Origin: Rhytidiadelphus loreus
Lineage: Eukaryota; Streptophyta; Bryopsida; Hypnales; Hylocomiaceae
Direction: 5' to 3'
Length of the DNA stretch: 64,000 bases
Assembly (NCBI GenBank): GCA_947034895.1
Contig: OX344763.1
Coordinates: 33,665,025 to 33,729,024 of the forward strand
Positions 12,000-24,640 of this stretch are shown in pieces. The first letter of the stretch is position 1, and the number at the start of each line of letters is the position of its first letter. The notes beneath the pieces were generated by a model. That model searched no databases and had not been told where the DNA came from. It worked only from the letters and a program-made list of their open reading frames with translations. The position numbers and the translations under genes were made by a program.

Positions 12000-12600
12000 T
12001 TAATCTCCAAAGGACAATTGTCTTTTGAATAGATAATTCAATATTTGGATATGTTCCTACAAAATTTTGAATGAATGCTTCTAAAACTTTGACACAATGT
12101 ATGTTGATTGCCTTTCCAAGATGGAAAAAAAAATCCAATTAGATGCATGACTAGAAATTTATGTTGCTTCAAAAAACTTAAGCACTTTGAGTAGTTTGAA
12201 TTTTTTTTCTAAGCCCCTCATCTAATTTTGAAATTTGGCTTGTATGTAACTAATATGATATGGTATGTAACTAATATGATATGATATGAAATTGTCAAAA
12301 AAAAATTCTAGTTCTAAAATCACACTATGAGAAGAGTCAAACTTTATTAACAATGTTGGGCAATTTTGAAAATAAAGATTTTTCTAACTTCAAACGCTAC
12401 AATATTGCAATCAATAGATTCAAAGATTTGAAAAAATATCCTTCCTTATATTCTAAATATTTGGCTCTCTATTTTTCACCATTTTGATTTCAAAAAAACA
12501 AATTCCCTAATGTACAAGAAATCATCAAAAATGGTTAATGTAATGTCAAATTGCTCAACTTCTTTGTATTGTAGGGTGATTTAGAGTAAAGTAGACCCTT
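12000..12600. mobile_element. Degraded family B element
   Basis: TTAATCTCCAAAGGACAATTG at about 12000 resembles the left end of family B. The interior shares the 'TGTATGTAACTAATATGATATGG' type stretch and the ACAAGAAATCATCAAAAA stretch with 1496-2383 and 16668-17614. The right end is lost. Non-coding. Confidence 0.4.
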
Positions 12601-13778
12601 TAAGGCTAGTTTCCACTAGCTCTTGGAGGGGAGGAAAGTAGAGGATGGCTCTTGAGGGGGGCTAAAACCTAGATTGTCACTCCATGTGGGCCAAGATGCT
12701 TCATTTGGTTACATTGGCTTTGGATTCAATCCCCCTAGTTCTAGAAATTAGAGGATCATGCCACATTTTGCCCAAATCACCATAGATGTCTCAGATATTT
12801 AACAAAGAAATCAAGGTAGGATTCTACCTTTCAAAGAATTGTACATAGCAATTTTGCTTGTCTTTTTGCTACCTCTCAAGGAATTGTAGCAATTTTGCTT
12901 GCCTTTTATTATTAGTGAACCCCTCTGGTCAACACTCTATGCCTTCTAAGTCTGTATTTTAGGAAATACAAGGCTAGAGATTGGAGAGGAGGCTCGATGA
13001 ACATGTGCAATAGAAACAACTAAAAACTTCAGTTTGGGAGCTCGGGGGGTGCACTTAGTTCTACTATAACAAACCACATGCGAACAAGTCGTTTCTAATA
13101 AACTATAATTTCAACCTAAAATTTTGAACATTGTTTAATAATGACTATAGCTTTCTATTGCCAAAATTTCCAACTCAAATAAAATATGAAATGATTTCTA
13201 GAAGAGGTTGAAAATGAACTAAAATAACATGTTTTTCAGCTCAAATAATTATAGAGGACACATTTGGATGACCATTGAGTCAATATTCAATTCAAAATGA
13301 GCTTTCAATAATGAGTTATTTTTAGGAATTTTTTCTTATATAATATAGGGGTGTGAAAGTTATTTTTCAGTTCTACAATGTATCTTTTTACTTCAAAAAT
13401 TTGTAACTAATTATTATTAACAAATAAAAATATCAATAATTCAAAACATAAACTTTCAAAGTAGGAAAATCTATTCATTTTTTATTTATTTTTAATTTAA
13501 AATTCAAAAAGTATATAAGGGGTCAAAATTTTTGTTCGCACGTGGTTTCTAATGGACACTCTAAATGACACACACACACCCGAGTTTGAGAGCTCTAATC
13601 TCACTAATGGAAAATTGCTCTTACTTATATATTGCTAATGCAATGAAAAAGCAAAATATACACCTAATATACACTTTAGAAGGTGAATGCTTTTAGAGCC
13701 CAAACACTTTATAGACCTTCCACCTCATATTAGTATGAAAAATCACTTTTCCCGAAAACTAAGTCCAAGCTAACTGAC
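12600..13778. other. Intergenic, no gene seen
   Basis: A short direct repeat (CTACCTTTCAAAGAATTGTA and CTACCTCTCAAGGAATTGTA, followed by GCAATTTTGCTTG) lies at 12825-12905. Otherwise there is no ORF, RNA gene or element boundary I can support. Confidence 0.4.
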
Positions 13779-13781
13779 TGA

Positions 13782-15809
13782 GGGCCGGTATATACTTGGG
13801 GACGGATTGAAGGCCGGCCGGAACTCTCCAAGTTTGAACCAATGGGATCATTCTATTTCTCTAAATCCAACCCAAGAGCTTTATACTAGGGCCGGATTGA
13901 TACCACCACTCATCCTACGTGTCGCCTTAAGTGACATGGTTTCGGTACCAAACCATCTGACCCCAAGGGAACAATCGGGCTGAGGTTTTTGGTGGCCCGA
14001 TTTCCCATGTGGGGCCAGATTGGGCTCTTCCGTTGGATCATACAAATCTCTACCATTGATAAAAAGAATTTTATTTATTTATTTTTAAAAGATTCTTCAT
14101 CTTTGGTTTCATTTCATCTCTGTTTGTGCGGATTCTTCATTACTCCAGGGTCATGAGCTGTGGATTTGGGTTAAGGTGATGTTGCATAAGAGATTTCTAT
14201 TTTATACATTTTCCTTTAAATAAAAAATAAAAAATGATTGGAGTATTCGCAGGTTTAACTCCTGATGGATGCATTCATAAAATTATAATTTAAAAAATAA
14301 AAACAAATAAATTAAGAATAGTAAATAAAAAATTAGTAATAAAAAATAATATTAATAAAAAAGAAGTGTACATAATATAATTTTCTTTTGTTATAATTAG
14401 TTGAATTTTAATAAGAAATATAAAATATTTTTAGATAAAAGGGAGACAAAAATAATAATGGATGAAATAAGATATCCAATACTTATAGAAAAAACAATTT
14501 GTTTGTTAGAACAAAATCAATATACTTTTGATGTTAATCAACTAAGTTACAAATTTTTTTTAAATGGATTGAAGTTTTTTTAATGTAAAAGGATAATTAA
14601 AACCAAATCTTCATGGTTCTAAGAAATTTATACTAAATAGTGAAATTAGGTTGCTTGATTATAAGGTAAATTATTCCATTATGAGCAAAAAATAGGAACA
14701 AGACAATTGTGGGCAAAATTGTAATGGTCATGTACATTCAAGTTTTGAAATGTACACCACCATTACAATTTTGTCCACAATGGGCTTGCTCTCATTTTGC
14801 CCTTACTAGGATAGTTTACCTTATAAGGTTGTCTTACCCCAAGAAAGTCACTTTACAAGCCATTAAAGTCAAAGTGATATTCCTACAAATATTTTCATTT
14901 GCATACACAAGGGTTCATGAGTCCCAATTACAACAATACCTAATTCAAAAATGGTGCATTCTTGTACAATAACCTATCTACCAAGTTGTTTCTTCAATCC
15001 AAACTTCTTCAATGATTTGAGTTTAGGCTATGAATTGAAGTAGAAAAAATCATGTATATAACTTTTTTCTTAACAATACTAATGATTCTCTTTCATTGTA
15101 GATTTCATGTCTTTAGGTGCATGTTTTATATTTTCCAAAATTGAGTAGTAGTAGACCCTCATACAATTTCAAGGATTCAACCCCTCAAAAGTTACTAACA
15201 AATTATCCAAATGTTTAAGAAGCATTATCATCTACATGACTAAAATAAGTTACCTATGTGTTGTCATTCAACATGTGCTTTTGAATTTCAACTGTATGTA
15301 ATTAGAAAACAAAAATTAAAATGACCATGTATACAAAATCATGTGTGCTATAAAAATTTTACTTCATGAATAAGTCAATTTTTTATAGATAAAGTAGAAA
15401 TAAAAAAGAAAAGGTTAAAAGAAAGTCTAAAAACTATCTTTTCTATATTTGAAATAGAATAAATAGGAAGAAAAACAAAAACAAAATATAAAATATAAAA
15501 AAAACAAAAAATCTCTTTTTTATTCTTTTGAAATAGAAAAAATAGAAGAGAAAGGAAAATATTTGTATTTTATAATTTTTTTAATTGAGCATTTCAAAAA
15601 TCCAAGAGCATATTAATCAAGATTTGGGCCTTAGAATTGGGCCTCAACACTTTACATTACCTAGGGCCAGAGTGATGAATTGGAATTCGGCCCCAGAATT
15701 CAACTTCAACCCTTTACATTATCTGGGGCCGGAGTAGTGATTTGGGGCTGGATTGGAGGCAAATTGGGCCAACCTTCCATCCGGCCCTAGGCTGTGTATA
15801 TACCGGCCC
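13782..15809. mobile_element. 2.0-kb non-autonomous element with GGGCCGGTATATAC ends
   Basis: GGGCCGGTATATAC at 13782 and GTATATACCGGCCC ending at 15809 form perfect 14-bp terminal inverted repeats. They are flanked by the 3-bp direct repeat TGA (13779-13781 and 15810-15812). GGGCCGGA-type subterminal motifs cluster near both ends (13816, 13881, 15663, 15726, 15781), around an AT-rich core without a transposase. A 3-bp duplication with GGGCC ends suggests PIF/Harbinger, although TGA departs from the usual TWA. The superfamily is inferred. Confidence 0.7.
14661..14826. mobile_element. Foldback MITE nested in the GGGCCGG element
   Basis: A ~160-bp hairpin. The left arm begins AAGGTAAATTATTCC and continues to TTGTGGGCAAAATTGTAATGG (about 14708-14728). 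The right arm mirrors it with CCATTACAATTTTGTCCACAA and GGATAGTTTACCTT. TATA/TTATAAGG flanks both ends, compatible with a TA-type Stowaway insertion. Confidence 0.55.
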
Positions 15810-15897
15810 TGAGAGTTTTCAAAAAGACAATGTTAGATGGGGAGTACAAACTGATGTAAGTTAACTTACATTACAAAGGCTTTGGACATTAGGGCAC

Positions 15898-16226
15898 TGA
15901 CCAAGCAGCGGCTGCTCTTAAAGCGACCTTTTAAAAATTGATTGCCTTTTGGGGGAATCTAAACTCTTTGAAACAAATTTCAATAAATTTTCGTAGGAAG
16001 AAAAATAGAATTGGCATCTAATTCAAGTTATTTCGTGTTTTTTGGAGCTTCTTGGAATTAGTTATAAATTTTTGAAGTTGAAACGCAAGGCTCATTGAAA
16101 GTGACCACCTCCTGAAATGTACATTGTTGATACATTGAAGAAAGCAAAATGTACCTCTGTATCATGAGTGCTTTTAGAGCATGGGCGCTTTTAGAGCATG
16201 GACGCTTTTAGAGCAAACTACCTTAG
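15898..16226. mobile_element. MITE, GCTCTAAAAGCGACC family, copy 2
   Basis: The left side has GCTCTTAAAGCGACC; the right side has three GCTTTTAGAGC-type motifs in a row (16170-16215), ending in ACTACCTTA. The interior, including GAATTGGCATCTAA and TTTTTGGAGCTTCTTGGAATTAG, is shared with 48795-49123 in the same orientation. Non-coding. Confidence 0.55.
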
Positions 16227-16667
16227 GGACTTGGCAATCATCCAAAATATCAAGATATATTCCAAAAACAAATGTCTACAGAATGACAAAATGAATGTGG
16301 AGTGGGAACTAATGAAGGTAATTTTGAATGTATTTTTTTCTTATTTTGACCAAATATGGAGTTGAATATATAAATTGTATGAAAATAAGGATTAATAATC
16401 CAATTAGTTGGCCATATAAAAAATTATGGGGCCCTAAATGTAAAGGTCAATTTCAAAGAGGTGCAAAGTAGTTCTATTTTTAGCACTTGTCAAACTTTTT
16501 TTCAAACATTCAATAGAGATGTGCCGATCCTACCCTTCACTTACTATACAGTCACCTTGTAAGATTTCAATTTCTTTTTTGAGAACCTAAACATGAAAGA
16601 ATACCAATACTGATGGAAAACAAAATGTTTTCTTTCAACAAATTAAGTACAAGAAAAAAACAATTAA

Positions 16668-17614
16668 TCCCTAAAAGACCAAGTGTCCATTCAATGTGCG
16701 CAAGAAATCTCAGGTAGCTTCCTACAAAATCATTTTTGGTTGGATGTTCATGAAATTTGAACACAATGTGCAAACATGTAATTTTTGGTGAAAAACTAAT
16801 TTTTTTTCTGATCGGGTGCCCAGATCAAAAGTTATGTTGCCCTAAACTTTTGAGACAGCTTGGGCAATTTGAAAATCTTTTGAGAATCCTTTGCAATAAA
16901 GCTCATCGACTTTTGAAATTTTTCATGTATGTAACTAATAAAATATGGTATACAATTGTCAAAAAAAAAATTTAGTCCTCAAATCTCATTCTAAGAGGAG
17001 TCAAATTTTGTTAGCTATGTCGGGGTCGTTTAAAAAAAAACATTTTCTTCTAACTTCAAGTCCTATTATCTTGCAATATGTGAAGTCAAAATTCACCGAT
17101 ACGATTTTCCAAAATGTTTGTCTCTAACTTTTCACCGATACGATTTCAAATTAATAATATCTTCTTTGCACAAGAAATCATCAAAAAATGTTTCATGTAT
17201 TGCCAATTTACTTAACTTCCTTGCATCGTAGGGTGATTTAGTGTAAGTTAAACTTCTCGCTTGCTTCTAAAAATTTTCATGAGTGAACCTAACATCATAT
17301 ATCATATACTTATGAGTGGTCAAATTCCTCATTTTTGTGTAGAGCAAAAATTTTACTCCAAGAGGGCCCAAAGTTTGCTAACCTTGTTTTATAGGAATGA
17401 AAAAAAAGTTTTTTTTCTCACTTCAAGCGTTATAATCTTTCAATCTATGCGGTCAAATGGGGTGAAATTTTTTCTAGACTTTGATGAAATACTTTACTTC
17501 ATTTTTTTATGGTTGAAGTTTAAAGAAAAAATCCATTTTCATTTTTGAATAACATACCAAAAAACTGTAGTTTTTAACAATGTCTACTTGAAAAAAAACT
17601 CAGTCCTTTAGGGG
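16668..17614. mobile_element. TTAA-flanked TIR element, family B copy 2
   Basis: It lies between TTAA at 16664-16667 and TTAA at 17615-17618. Ends TCCCTAAAAGACC and CAGTCCTTTAGGGG are imperfect inverted repeats. The interior is co-linear with 1496-2383. Short ORFs inside lack any transposase motif. Confidence 0.65.
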
Positions 17615-17618
17615 TTAA

Positions 17619-19214
17619 ATTTACTTTTCCATAACATTGTCTCAAGAATTTGGCCTACTAGTCTAAAAATTGTTCCAAAATTGATATTTCTATTGCAATG
17701 AATAAGAAATGAAAATGAGATCTCAAGCAAATATAAAAACTTAAAAAGTCATACTAGACAATTAGGGGGAGATTTATCCCATTTGCCTCATGTATTGCGA
17801 GGTATTAAAGGTTTTAGTGGAGGAGATCATTTTTTTTAAGCTTACCCTATATCTTGACCTCTCTATTAGTATTGCACCTGGTATTGCATTTTTTCTACTT
17901 ATAATTTATTTAAATAATATGAAATAGATTTACAATCAATGTTCAAGAATTTTTTGGTGTTGCCTCAGTAATTTGCCTCTCTTTATAGAAGGAGTTGGTT
18001 TTTTCTCCAAAGATACTAGTGCCATCTTCTCTTTATCAAAATCTCCCAATTCATTTCTTCTTAGTATTAAATTCTCACCAACCACTTTCCTTCAAATTCA
18101 AATTTGCAAGGGCTACAATCTTCTTCTTTCAAAGACATGCTGATTTTGAAATTAAATTTTAAATTTTTGGACATCCTTGGCAAGATTTGAACTTGGCATA
18201 GCCCTTTACCAATTGAAGACCAAGAATCTACCTAAATCGTCTAAGATTGAGTTGAGAGTTGAGAATTTAAGACTTTCATCTTCTTTAGGTACATCTTTAG
18301 TTGCTCTTATAAGATACTTCTCTCAATTTGTAAACAAGTACAAAAAATTTGGGCCATTCTTCCACAACAAAATGGCATCTACAAGTATAAAGTCAAATTC
18401 TTTCTCTCACCCTTCCATAGAGACTTGCATGACACTTTCCAAATTCAAAGTTGTGATGTAATTTTGGTTCTTAATCCTTATGAAATTCTAAAAATAAATG
18501 CAAATTCACAAGTAGTGGTGCTTGCAAATTGGTACTTCATTATCTCTACTAGGATTAGTAGCTAGGTTTGAATACTTCAATTTCAATGATGGGCTCTAAT
18601 TGATGAAAGTTTATAAGTTTCAAAATGTCCTTTCCATGCTCTCAATGGACCCTTGTAGCTTGAAAGTAAGAATTTTTGCTTACAAGCACTAGAATCCACC
18701 AATGGAGATAAAAAATTTCCTCCTACCCATTTTACGACTTCTAAAATGAAAATGCAACCTCTAAATTAGCCTCTAAAGGGTCCCTAGTCATTTGAATGCT
18801 ATGAAATTTGACCCCAAAACTTTTGCTATGTAAATGACATAGATAACTAGATGGGGGTCAAATTCAAGTATCACATGAAAAGTTGTATTAGGGATGATAT
18901 GTCCTAATTTAAATCACAAGAGTCAATTATAAAAGACAACCTAATTGAAGCAATTTATGTCTTCACAATAGACCCTATAGACAAAATGTCAACAAATTTA
19001 TTTTAGAAGATTTTGGACAACTTAAACAACATGTACAAAATGTTAGTCAAGAAGTACAAAACATAAGGTAAAACAGTCCATACCATAACAATCAGATCAC
19101 CCATAGTGGACACCTCATGACTCCATGACGGTTTTCTCAGACCACAATCAATATCTAACTTGACATTCATGGAGTAATTAGTGACTGCATTAGGAACACC
19201 CAACTTTTCCAATG
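17619..19214. other. Intergenic, no gene seen
   Basis: AT-rich sequence. A 94-codon open stretch at 18177-18461 has no recognisable motif and low-complexity composition, so I do not call it a gene. Confidence 0.4.
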
Positions 19215-19217
19215 TAA

Positions 19218-20083
19218 GAGCATTTCCATGGCAGACTCACCAAACAGGGACTCCAAATAGGCATTTGGCAAATGTAATTGCAGATCGGGGCCAAAATCAC
19301 AAAAAACTACTTTCAGTTAAATAAGAGAATTAAATCCACCAACCATCTCATGTTCGTTGAAAAATATCTCCATCTTACCTTGAGATTAGAATTGAGTAGA
19401 AAAACTCTTCATATACATATGAAGTGGTAGGATGTAGAACAACCCATGTGAGATAATGTAAATTAGAATTAGTAGGAGCTGAACCACTCATAGTTAAGTC
19501 AAAAGTAGGTTTTGTTTTTCAATAGAATTTCAAAACTCATTTAGGCATCGTAGAATTTTTTATTTCAAAACTCTTTGAACTAAGAAAAGTTGGAAAATGA
19601 AGATAACTTTCATTTCCAAAAATCCGTTTGAGATTTAAAGCCTCCAATCAAAATATATGGACAAATTTGAGAGAGGAAGTTAGAAATTGTAAAAAATAAT
19701 TCCCTTCCAACCCCTCTCTCAAATTTGTCTATAACTTTTGATCAGAGATTCTAAATCTCAAACAAATTTTGGGACATTAAATTTGTCTTCATTTCACAAC
19801 TTCTTTTAGTTTTGAACTTTTTTTTTCTACTATGCCTAAATGAGGTTTGAAAATCTATTAAAAAACAAAATCTACATTTGACTTAACTATGAGCGGTTGA
19901 ATTCCTACTAATTCTAATTTACATTTTCCCACATGGGTTGTCCTACATCCTACTACATAATGAACTCTTCCTCTCATCTAAAACTCAATTTTAATTGATA
20001 ATGTATTAACTACAAGTTTGCCCCAGGGAAGAAAGCCCACTCCCCATGTTGGCTCCCTTTGGCGCCCCGTTGTGGGAATGCTC
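19218..20083. mobile_element. Harbinger/Tourist-type foldback element
   Basis: Ends GAGCATTTCCA and TGGGAATGCTC (10 of 11 matching) are flanked by TAA (19215-19217 and 20084-20086), the typical PIF/Harbinger duplication. The whole 866-bp element folds on itself: 19440-19510 (CAACCCATGTGAGATAATGT, then GTAGGAGCTGAACCACTCA) is mirrored at about 19870-19960. The central arms carry the CTCTCTCAAATTTGTC/TATAACTTTTGATC module also found at 22-24 kb and 45.7-46.6 kb. No ORF. A broken Harbinger transposase lies at 2930-3870. Confidence 0.75.
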
Positions 20084-20550
20084 TAAATCATTGTTAGAAG
20101 TTACTTTTTATAGCATTCTACATTAGAAATTATTGTGACTACTTTAGGTGGTTAAGATGAGCATATAGAGTACACTTTTTGTTGGTTATGGGGCAGTCTA
20201 TAGACCATGTTGGAAAGATCACTTCAAAAATACATTACTAATTCATACTTTGTTTAAAAAATAAATTTTCAATTGCTCTCTTTATTTATCATAGGCAACT
20301 GCCACGCAGGGTTGACAGGGCGTCCGGACGTCCAGAGTCCGCGGACACTAACCCCAGGACGTCTTTTGACATACCTGGCAGTGATTATCGTCCGACCGCT
20401 GGACGGGCGGACGGCCAAAACTTTCGACGGCATCGAGCGAACGGGTAGATCGCAGACGGGCCGACCGAAGCTTCCGACGGATGCCGGAGAGCGGACGAGC
20501 CGACCGGGATTTCCGACGGACTAATGCTCATGCGGTCGGCTGGGCGAAGC

Positions 20551-20706
20551 GGCGGACGGCCATGAAGTCGACAGGGCGGACGGCCAAGCGGATGGCCATG
20601 AAGTCGACAGGGCGGACGGCCAAGCGGACGGCCATGAAGTCGACAGGGCGGATGGCCAAGCGGACGGCCATGAAATCGACAAGGTGGATGGCCACGCGGT
20701 CGACCG
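20551..20706 (+). repeat. 36-bp GC-rich tandem repeat
   Basis: GGACGGCCATGAAGTCGACA recurs exactly every 36 bp, with CATGAA at 20561, 20597, 20633 and 20669. Because 36 is divisible by 3 the frames stay open, which creates spurious ORFs on both strands. It lies in the left terminal region of the hAT-like element. Confidence 0.85.
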
Positions 20707-22022
20707 AACATGCGGACGGCCATGAGGTCGGCCTTGCAGTCCATGTGGACGGACGAGCGGACGGCAAAACAGATGAATCGATACCGTTCGCTCATCTAGT
20801 CGGATGCCTGACCATCAGACATTCTGTCCACATTCATGTGCACCATAATATACCATTGGAAAGATATCATTCATAGCTTTCCAATGGTATATAAACCATT
20901 CAATTTGGACAAAAACTCCAACTATTTTTTCAGATGATGTCTAATATTTGTAAAGATACTGAGATACTTTTCTAAATTTTTAATCGCAAATTCTTGGTAT
21001 GGTGAAATAAAACTCAATAGTTTGTAAACTAGGATTTTGTAGGATTAGAAGTTTATATATTTGTTACTTTATCTGATTGTCAAAATTTGAATGTCAAAAA
21101 TATTTAAAAAACTTATTTATCAAATGTAGTTTAATAAAAAATGTCGGCAAACATAATGTTTTTCAAATGAAAGAAATAATAGAGATGAAAAGAAACATTT
21201 TCCATGACATTTCTAGTCTTTACTTTATATAAACAAATAGCCCTTTGAACTTTTTTTTCTAGTATTTATTCTTAGCAATTTAAAAAATAATAGAATCTAG
21301 TGTGATAAAGAAAAAAACATATATTAAAATGATTCCAAATTTTTTCAAGATGAGATATAAAACTAAACTAATAATATAAATTATTAAATCACAATTGCAC
21401 ATGGCACATTTACAACAAGATGAATTGAAAACATCATTATTGATGTATAAATACATTACAAATATATATTAATGAGGGTCATCATAGTCATATACAAAAA
21501 ATCATCACATTTGAAGGTTGGTTATGTTTTAAACTATTCAAGCACCAATATTTTTCATATGAGATATATAGTTGACGATTTACAATTTATAGGTATAAGG
21601 GTGTAGGAAAACAACTTCAATAATATTTTTGTTGTATAAATGCAATATTTAATCTTGAACAACATTAAATTACATTAAAATATTTAAAGCATTTTTTGTA
21701 GCATCTTGTAATACAATTATAAAATAATATAATTGCTTGTACTATGTATACTTTGATGTTTCAAACTATTAATGCGTTTTACAACAAAACTTAAAGAAAA
21801 AAAAACTTCAAATTATAATTGTATGTTTGACATTTGTAAATTGGCACATCATAATTGATGTAGAAAATACCAAGAACATGTTGACAACATATATGAATAA
21901 GCTTATGAACTATGCAAAAATCCATATGTAGTACATCATGATAATCACATTTTAAGGGAATTAGAAGTCAAACATATTTTGCACATTAAAGCAATGTGTT
22001 TGTTCACTAATGTAAAATTCAA

Positions 22023-22073
22023 GGTTTAGGGTCTAGGGTCTAGGATTTAGGGTTTAAGATTTAGGGTTTAGGA
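22023..22073 (+). repeat. Interstitial telomere-like tract
   Basis: About seven degenerate TTTAGGG units in a row (TTTAGGG, TCTAGGG, TCTAGGA and so on). This is the plant telomere repeat in the interior of the hAT-like element. Confidence 0.7.
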
Positions 22074-22160
22074 TATAACAATTATAATGCATATTTCAAT
22101 GTGTGAAAGTTTAACTTGGATTATCCTTCCCTTGTATACATAAATGCTATATACGATGTT

Positions 22161-24298
22161 TGTACTTTGTAGTATTAAATAGAAGTCTTGAAAAGCGAAT
22201 CTGTACTTTTTAAAATTCATCAATACAATACAGCTGGATGGAGGGTACAATAGGCGGACAAGTGGTTAGATGGTGAACGGGGGGTCGGAAGAGAGGAGTA
22301 GAAGACAACGTTTTTTTGGCCATTATCAAAAACAGCCTTACAAAATGGTCTATAACTTTCTGTTGAAAGGTTGAAACTTAAAACGGATTCTTGGAGGGTA
22401 GAACTTGATTTCATTTCCAACGTTTTTGTAGTTCAAAGTTTTTTGAAAAAAGACATTTTATTATGCGTAAAAGAGGTCTAAAAATCATGTTTTAAGACAT
22501 TTTACTGCGTTCGGCAGAGGGTCGGACGGGCCGTCGGATGGGCGGACGGCGGGTCGGAGGAGCGGTCGGCGGGTGGGAAGGGCGAATGGCGGATTGGAGA
22601 CTCGGAGGATGCTTTTGTACTTTGTAGTATTAAATGGAAGGCTTGAAAAGCGAATTTGTACTTTCTAAAATTCATCAATACAATACAGCTGGATGGAGGG
22701 TACAATAGGCGGACAAGTGGTTAGATGGTGAACGGGGGGTCGGAAGAGAGGAGTAGAAGACAATGTTTTTTTGGCCATTTTCAAAAACAGCCTTAGAAAA
22801 TGGTCTATAACTTTTTGCTGGAAGGTTGAAACTTAAAACGGATTCTTGGAGGTAGAACTTGGCTTCATTTCCAACGTTTTTGTAGTTCAAAGTTTTTTGA
22901 AAAAAGACATTTTACTATGCGTAAAAGAGGTCTAAAATCATGTTTTAAGACATTTTACTCCGGTTGGTAGAGGGTCGGACGGGCCGTCGGATGGGCGGAC
23001 GGCGGGTCGGATGAGCGGACGGCGGGTGGGAAGGGCAAATGGCGGATTGGAGACTCGAAGGATCCTTTTGTACTTTGTAGTATTAAATGGAAGCCTTGAA
23101 AAGCGAATCTGTACTTTTTAAAATTCATCAATACAATACAGCTGGATGGAGGGTACAATAGGCGGACAAGTGGTTAGATGGTGAACGGGGGGTCGGAACT
23201 CGGAAGAGAGGAGTAGAAGACAACGTTTTTTTGGCCATTATCAAAAACAACCTTACAAAATGGTCTATAACTTTTTGCTGGAAGGTTGAAACTTAAAACG
23301 GATTCTTGGAGGTAGAACTTGACTTCATTTTCAACGTTTTTGTAGTTCAAAGTTTTTTGAAAAAAGACATTTTACTATGTGTAAAAGAGGTCTAAAAATC
23401 ATGTTTTAAGACATTTTACTGCGGTCGGACGGGCCGTCCGAAAGGGCAGACGGCGGGTCGGAAGAGCGGATGGCGGGTGGGAAGGGCGGATGGAGGATTG
23501 GAGACTCGAAGGGTCCTTTGGGTGGTGAGATGGGTGGATGGGAGTCGGAGGAGAGGACGGCGTTTTTTTGGCCATTTTCAAAAACATTCTTAGAAAATGG
23601 TCTATAACTTTTTGCTGGAAGGTTGAAACTTAAAACGGATTCTTGGAGGTGGAACTTGGCTTCATTTTCAACGTTTTGTAGTTCAAAGTTTTTTTGAAAA
23701 AAGACATTTTACTATGTGTAAAAGAGGTCTAAAAATCATGTTTTAAGACATTTTACTCCGGTCGGCAGAGGGTCAGACGGGCCGTCGGAAGGGCGGACGG
23801 CGGGTTGGAGGAGCGGTCAGCGGGTCGGAGGAGCGGACGGCAATTTTTTGGTCATTTTCAAAAATAGCCTTAGAAAATTGTTTATAACTTTTTTTTGGAA
23901 GCTTAAAACTTGAAATCGATTTCTGGAGGTTAAACTTGGCTTCATTTCCAACATTTTTGTAGTTCAAAGTTTTTAGAAAAAAGACATTTTACTATGTGTA
24001 AAAGAGGTCTAAAAATCATGTTTTATGGCATTTTACTACGGTCGGCAGAGGGTTGGACGGGCCGTCCGAAAGGGCAGACGGCGGGTCGGAGGAGCGGACG
24101 GCAATTTTTTTACCATTTTCAAGTACAGCCTTAGAAAATGGTTCATATCCTTTTGTTGGAAGGTTGAAACTTGGAACGGATTGTTGGAGGTGAAACTTGG
24201 CTTCATTTTCAACCTTTTTGTAGTTAAAAGTTTTTTGAAAAAAGTCATTTTACTATGCGTAAAAGAGGTCTGAAAATCATGTTTTATGGCATTTTACT
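22161..24298 (+). repeat. Tandem array of 455-bp (then 260-335-bp) units
   Basis: TGTACTTTGTAGTATTAAAT starts units at 22161, 22616 and 23069 (period about 455). Three shortened units follow. Each unit joins a GC-rich CGGACGG/GGTCGGA segment to an AT-rich module: TATAACTTTTTGCTGGAAGG, AAACGGATTCTTGGAGG and AAGTTTTTTGAAAAAAGACA. The module recurs outside this element at 19.5-19.9 kb and 45.8-46.6 kb. Minus-strand ORFs inside are repeat artefacts. Confidence 0.8.
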
Positions 24299-24299
24299 G

Positions 24300-24640
24300 T
24301 AGTCGGGCCGTCCGCGCCGTCTGCCCGTCCGCAATGGCCGTCCGCGACTCCGCGTCGACCACGTCGTCCGCCTGTCCGCGATGGCCGTCCGCTCCAACCG
24401 CGCCGTCCGCCCGTCTGCGATGGCCGTCCGCGCCGACCGCGCCGTCCGCCCGTCTGCGATGGCTATCCGCCCGTTCGCGATGGCCGTCCGCTTGCCCATG
24501 CCGACCGCCCGTCCGCACTATCTGAACGTCCAACAGGTGCCGTCTGATGGTCGCCGTCCACATCGTCCGCGCGTCCGAAAAATCTGGACGTCTGGACGTC
24601 CGAAAAATGGACGTGATTTTGCCCTGGACGTTGCAATTCG
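24300..24640. repeat. CpG-rich right terminal repeat block of the hAT-like element
   Basis: CGATGGCCGTCCGC recurs with a spacing of about 42 bp (24378-24495). It merges into CGTCCG/GGACGT motifs up to the inverted end at 24640. The composition contrasts sharply with the AT-rich sequence beyond 24660. Confidence 0.75.

Noticed and set aside
14401..14583. 60-codon Lys/Ile/Asn-rich frame, briefly considered organellar
   Set aside because: It lies in the AT-rich core of the GGGCCGG element. The composition explains the open frame and no organellar gene matches.
20273..20876. Long Arg/Gly/Pro-rich ORFs on both strands (83-136 codons)
   Set aside because: They follow the 36-bp GC-rich tandem repeat, whose period keeps all frames open, and no domain is present.
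22068..24248. Series of similar minus-strand ORFs beginning near CAT in GATGAATTTT
   Set aside because: They repeat with the 455-bp array and end in GC-rich filler, so they are by-products of the tandem repeat.
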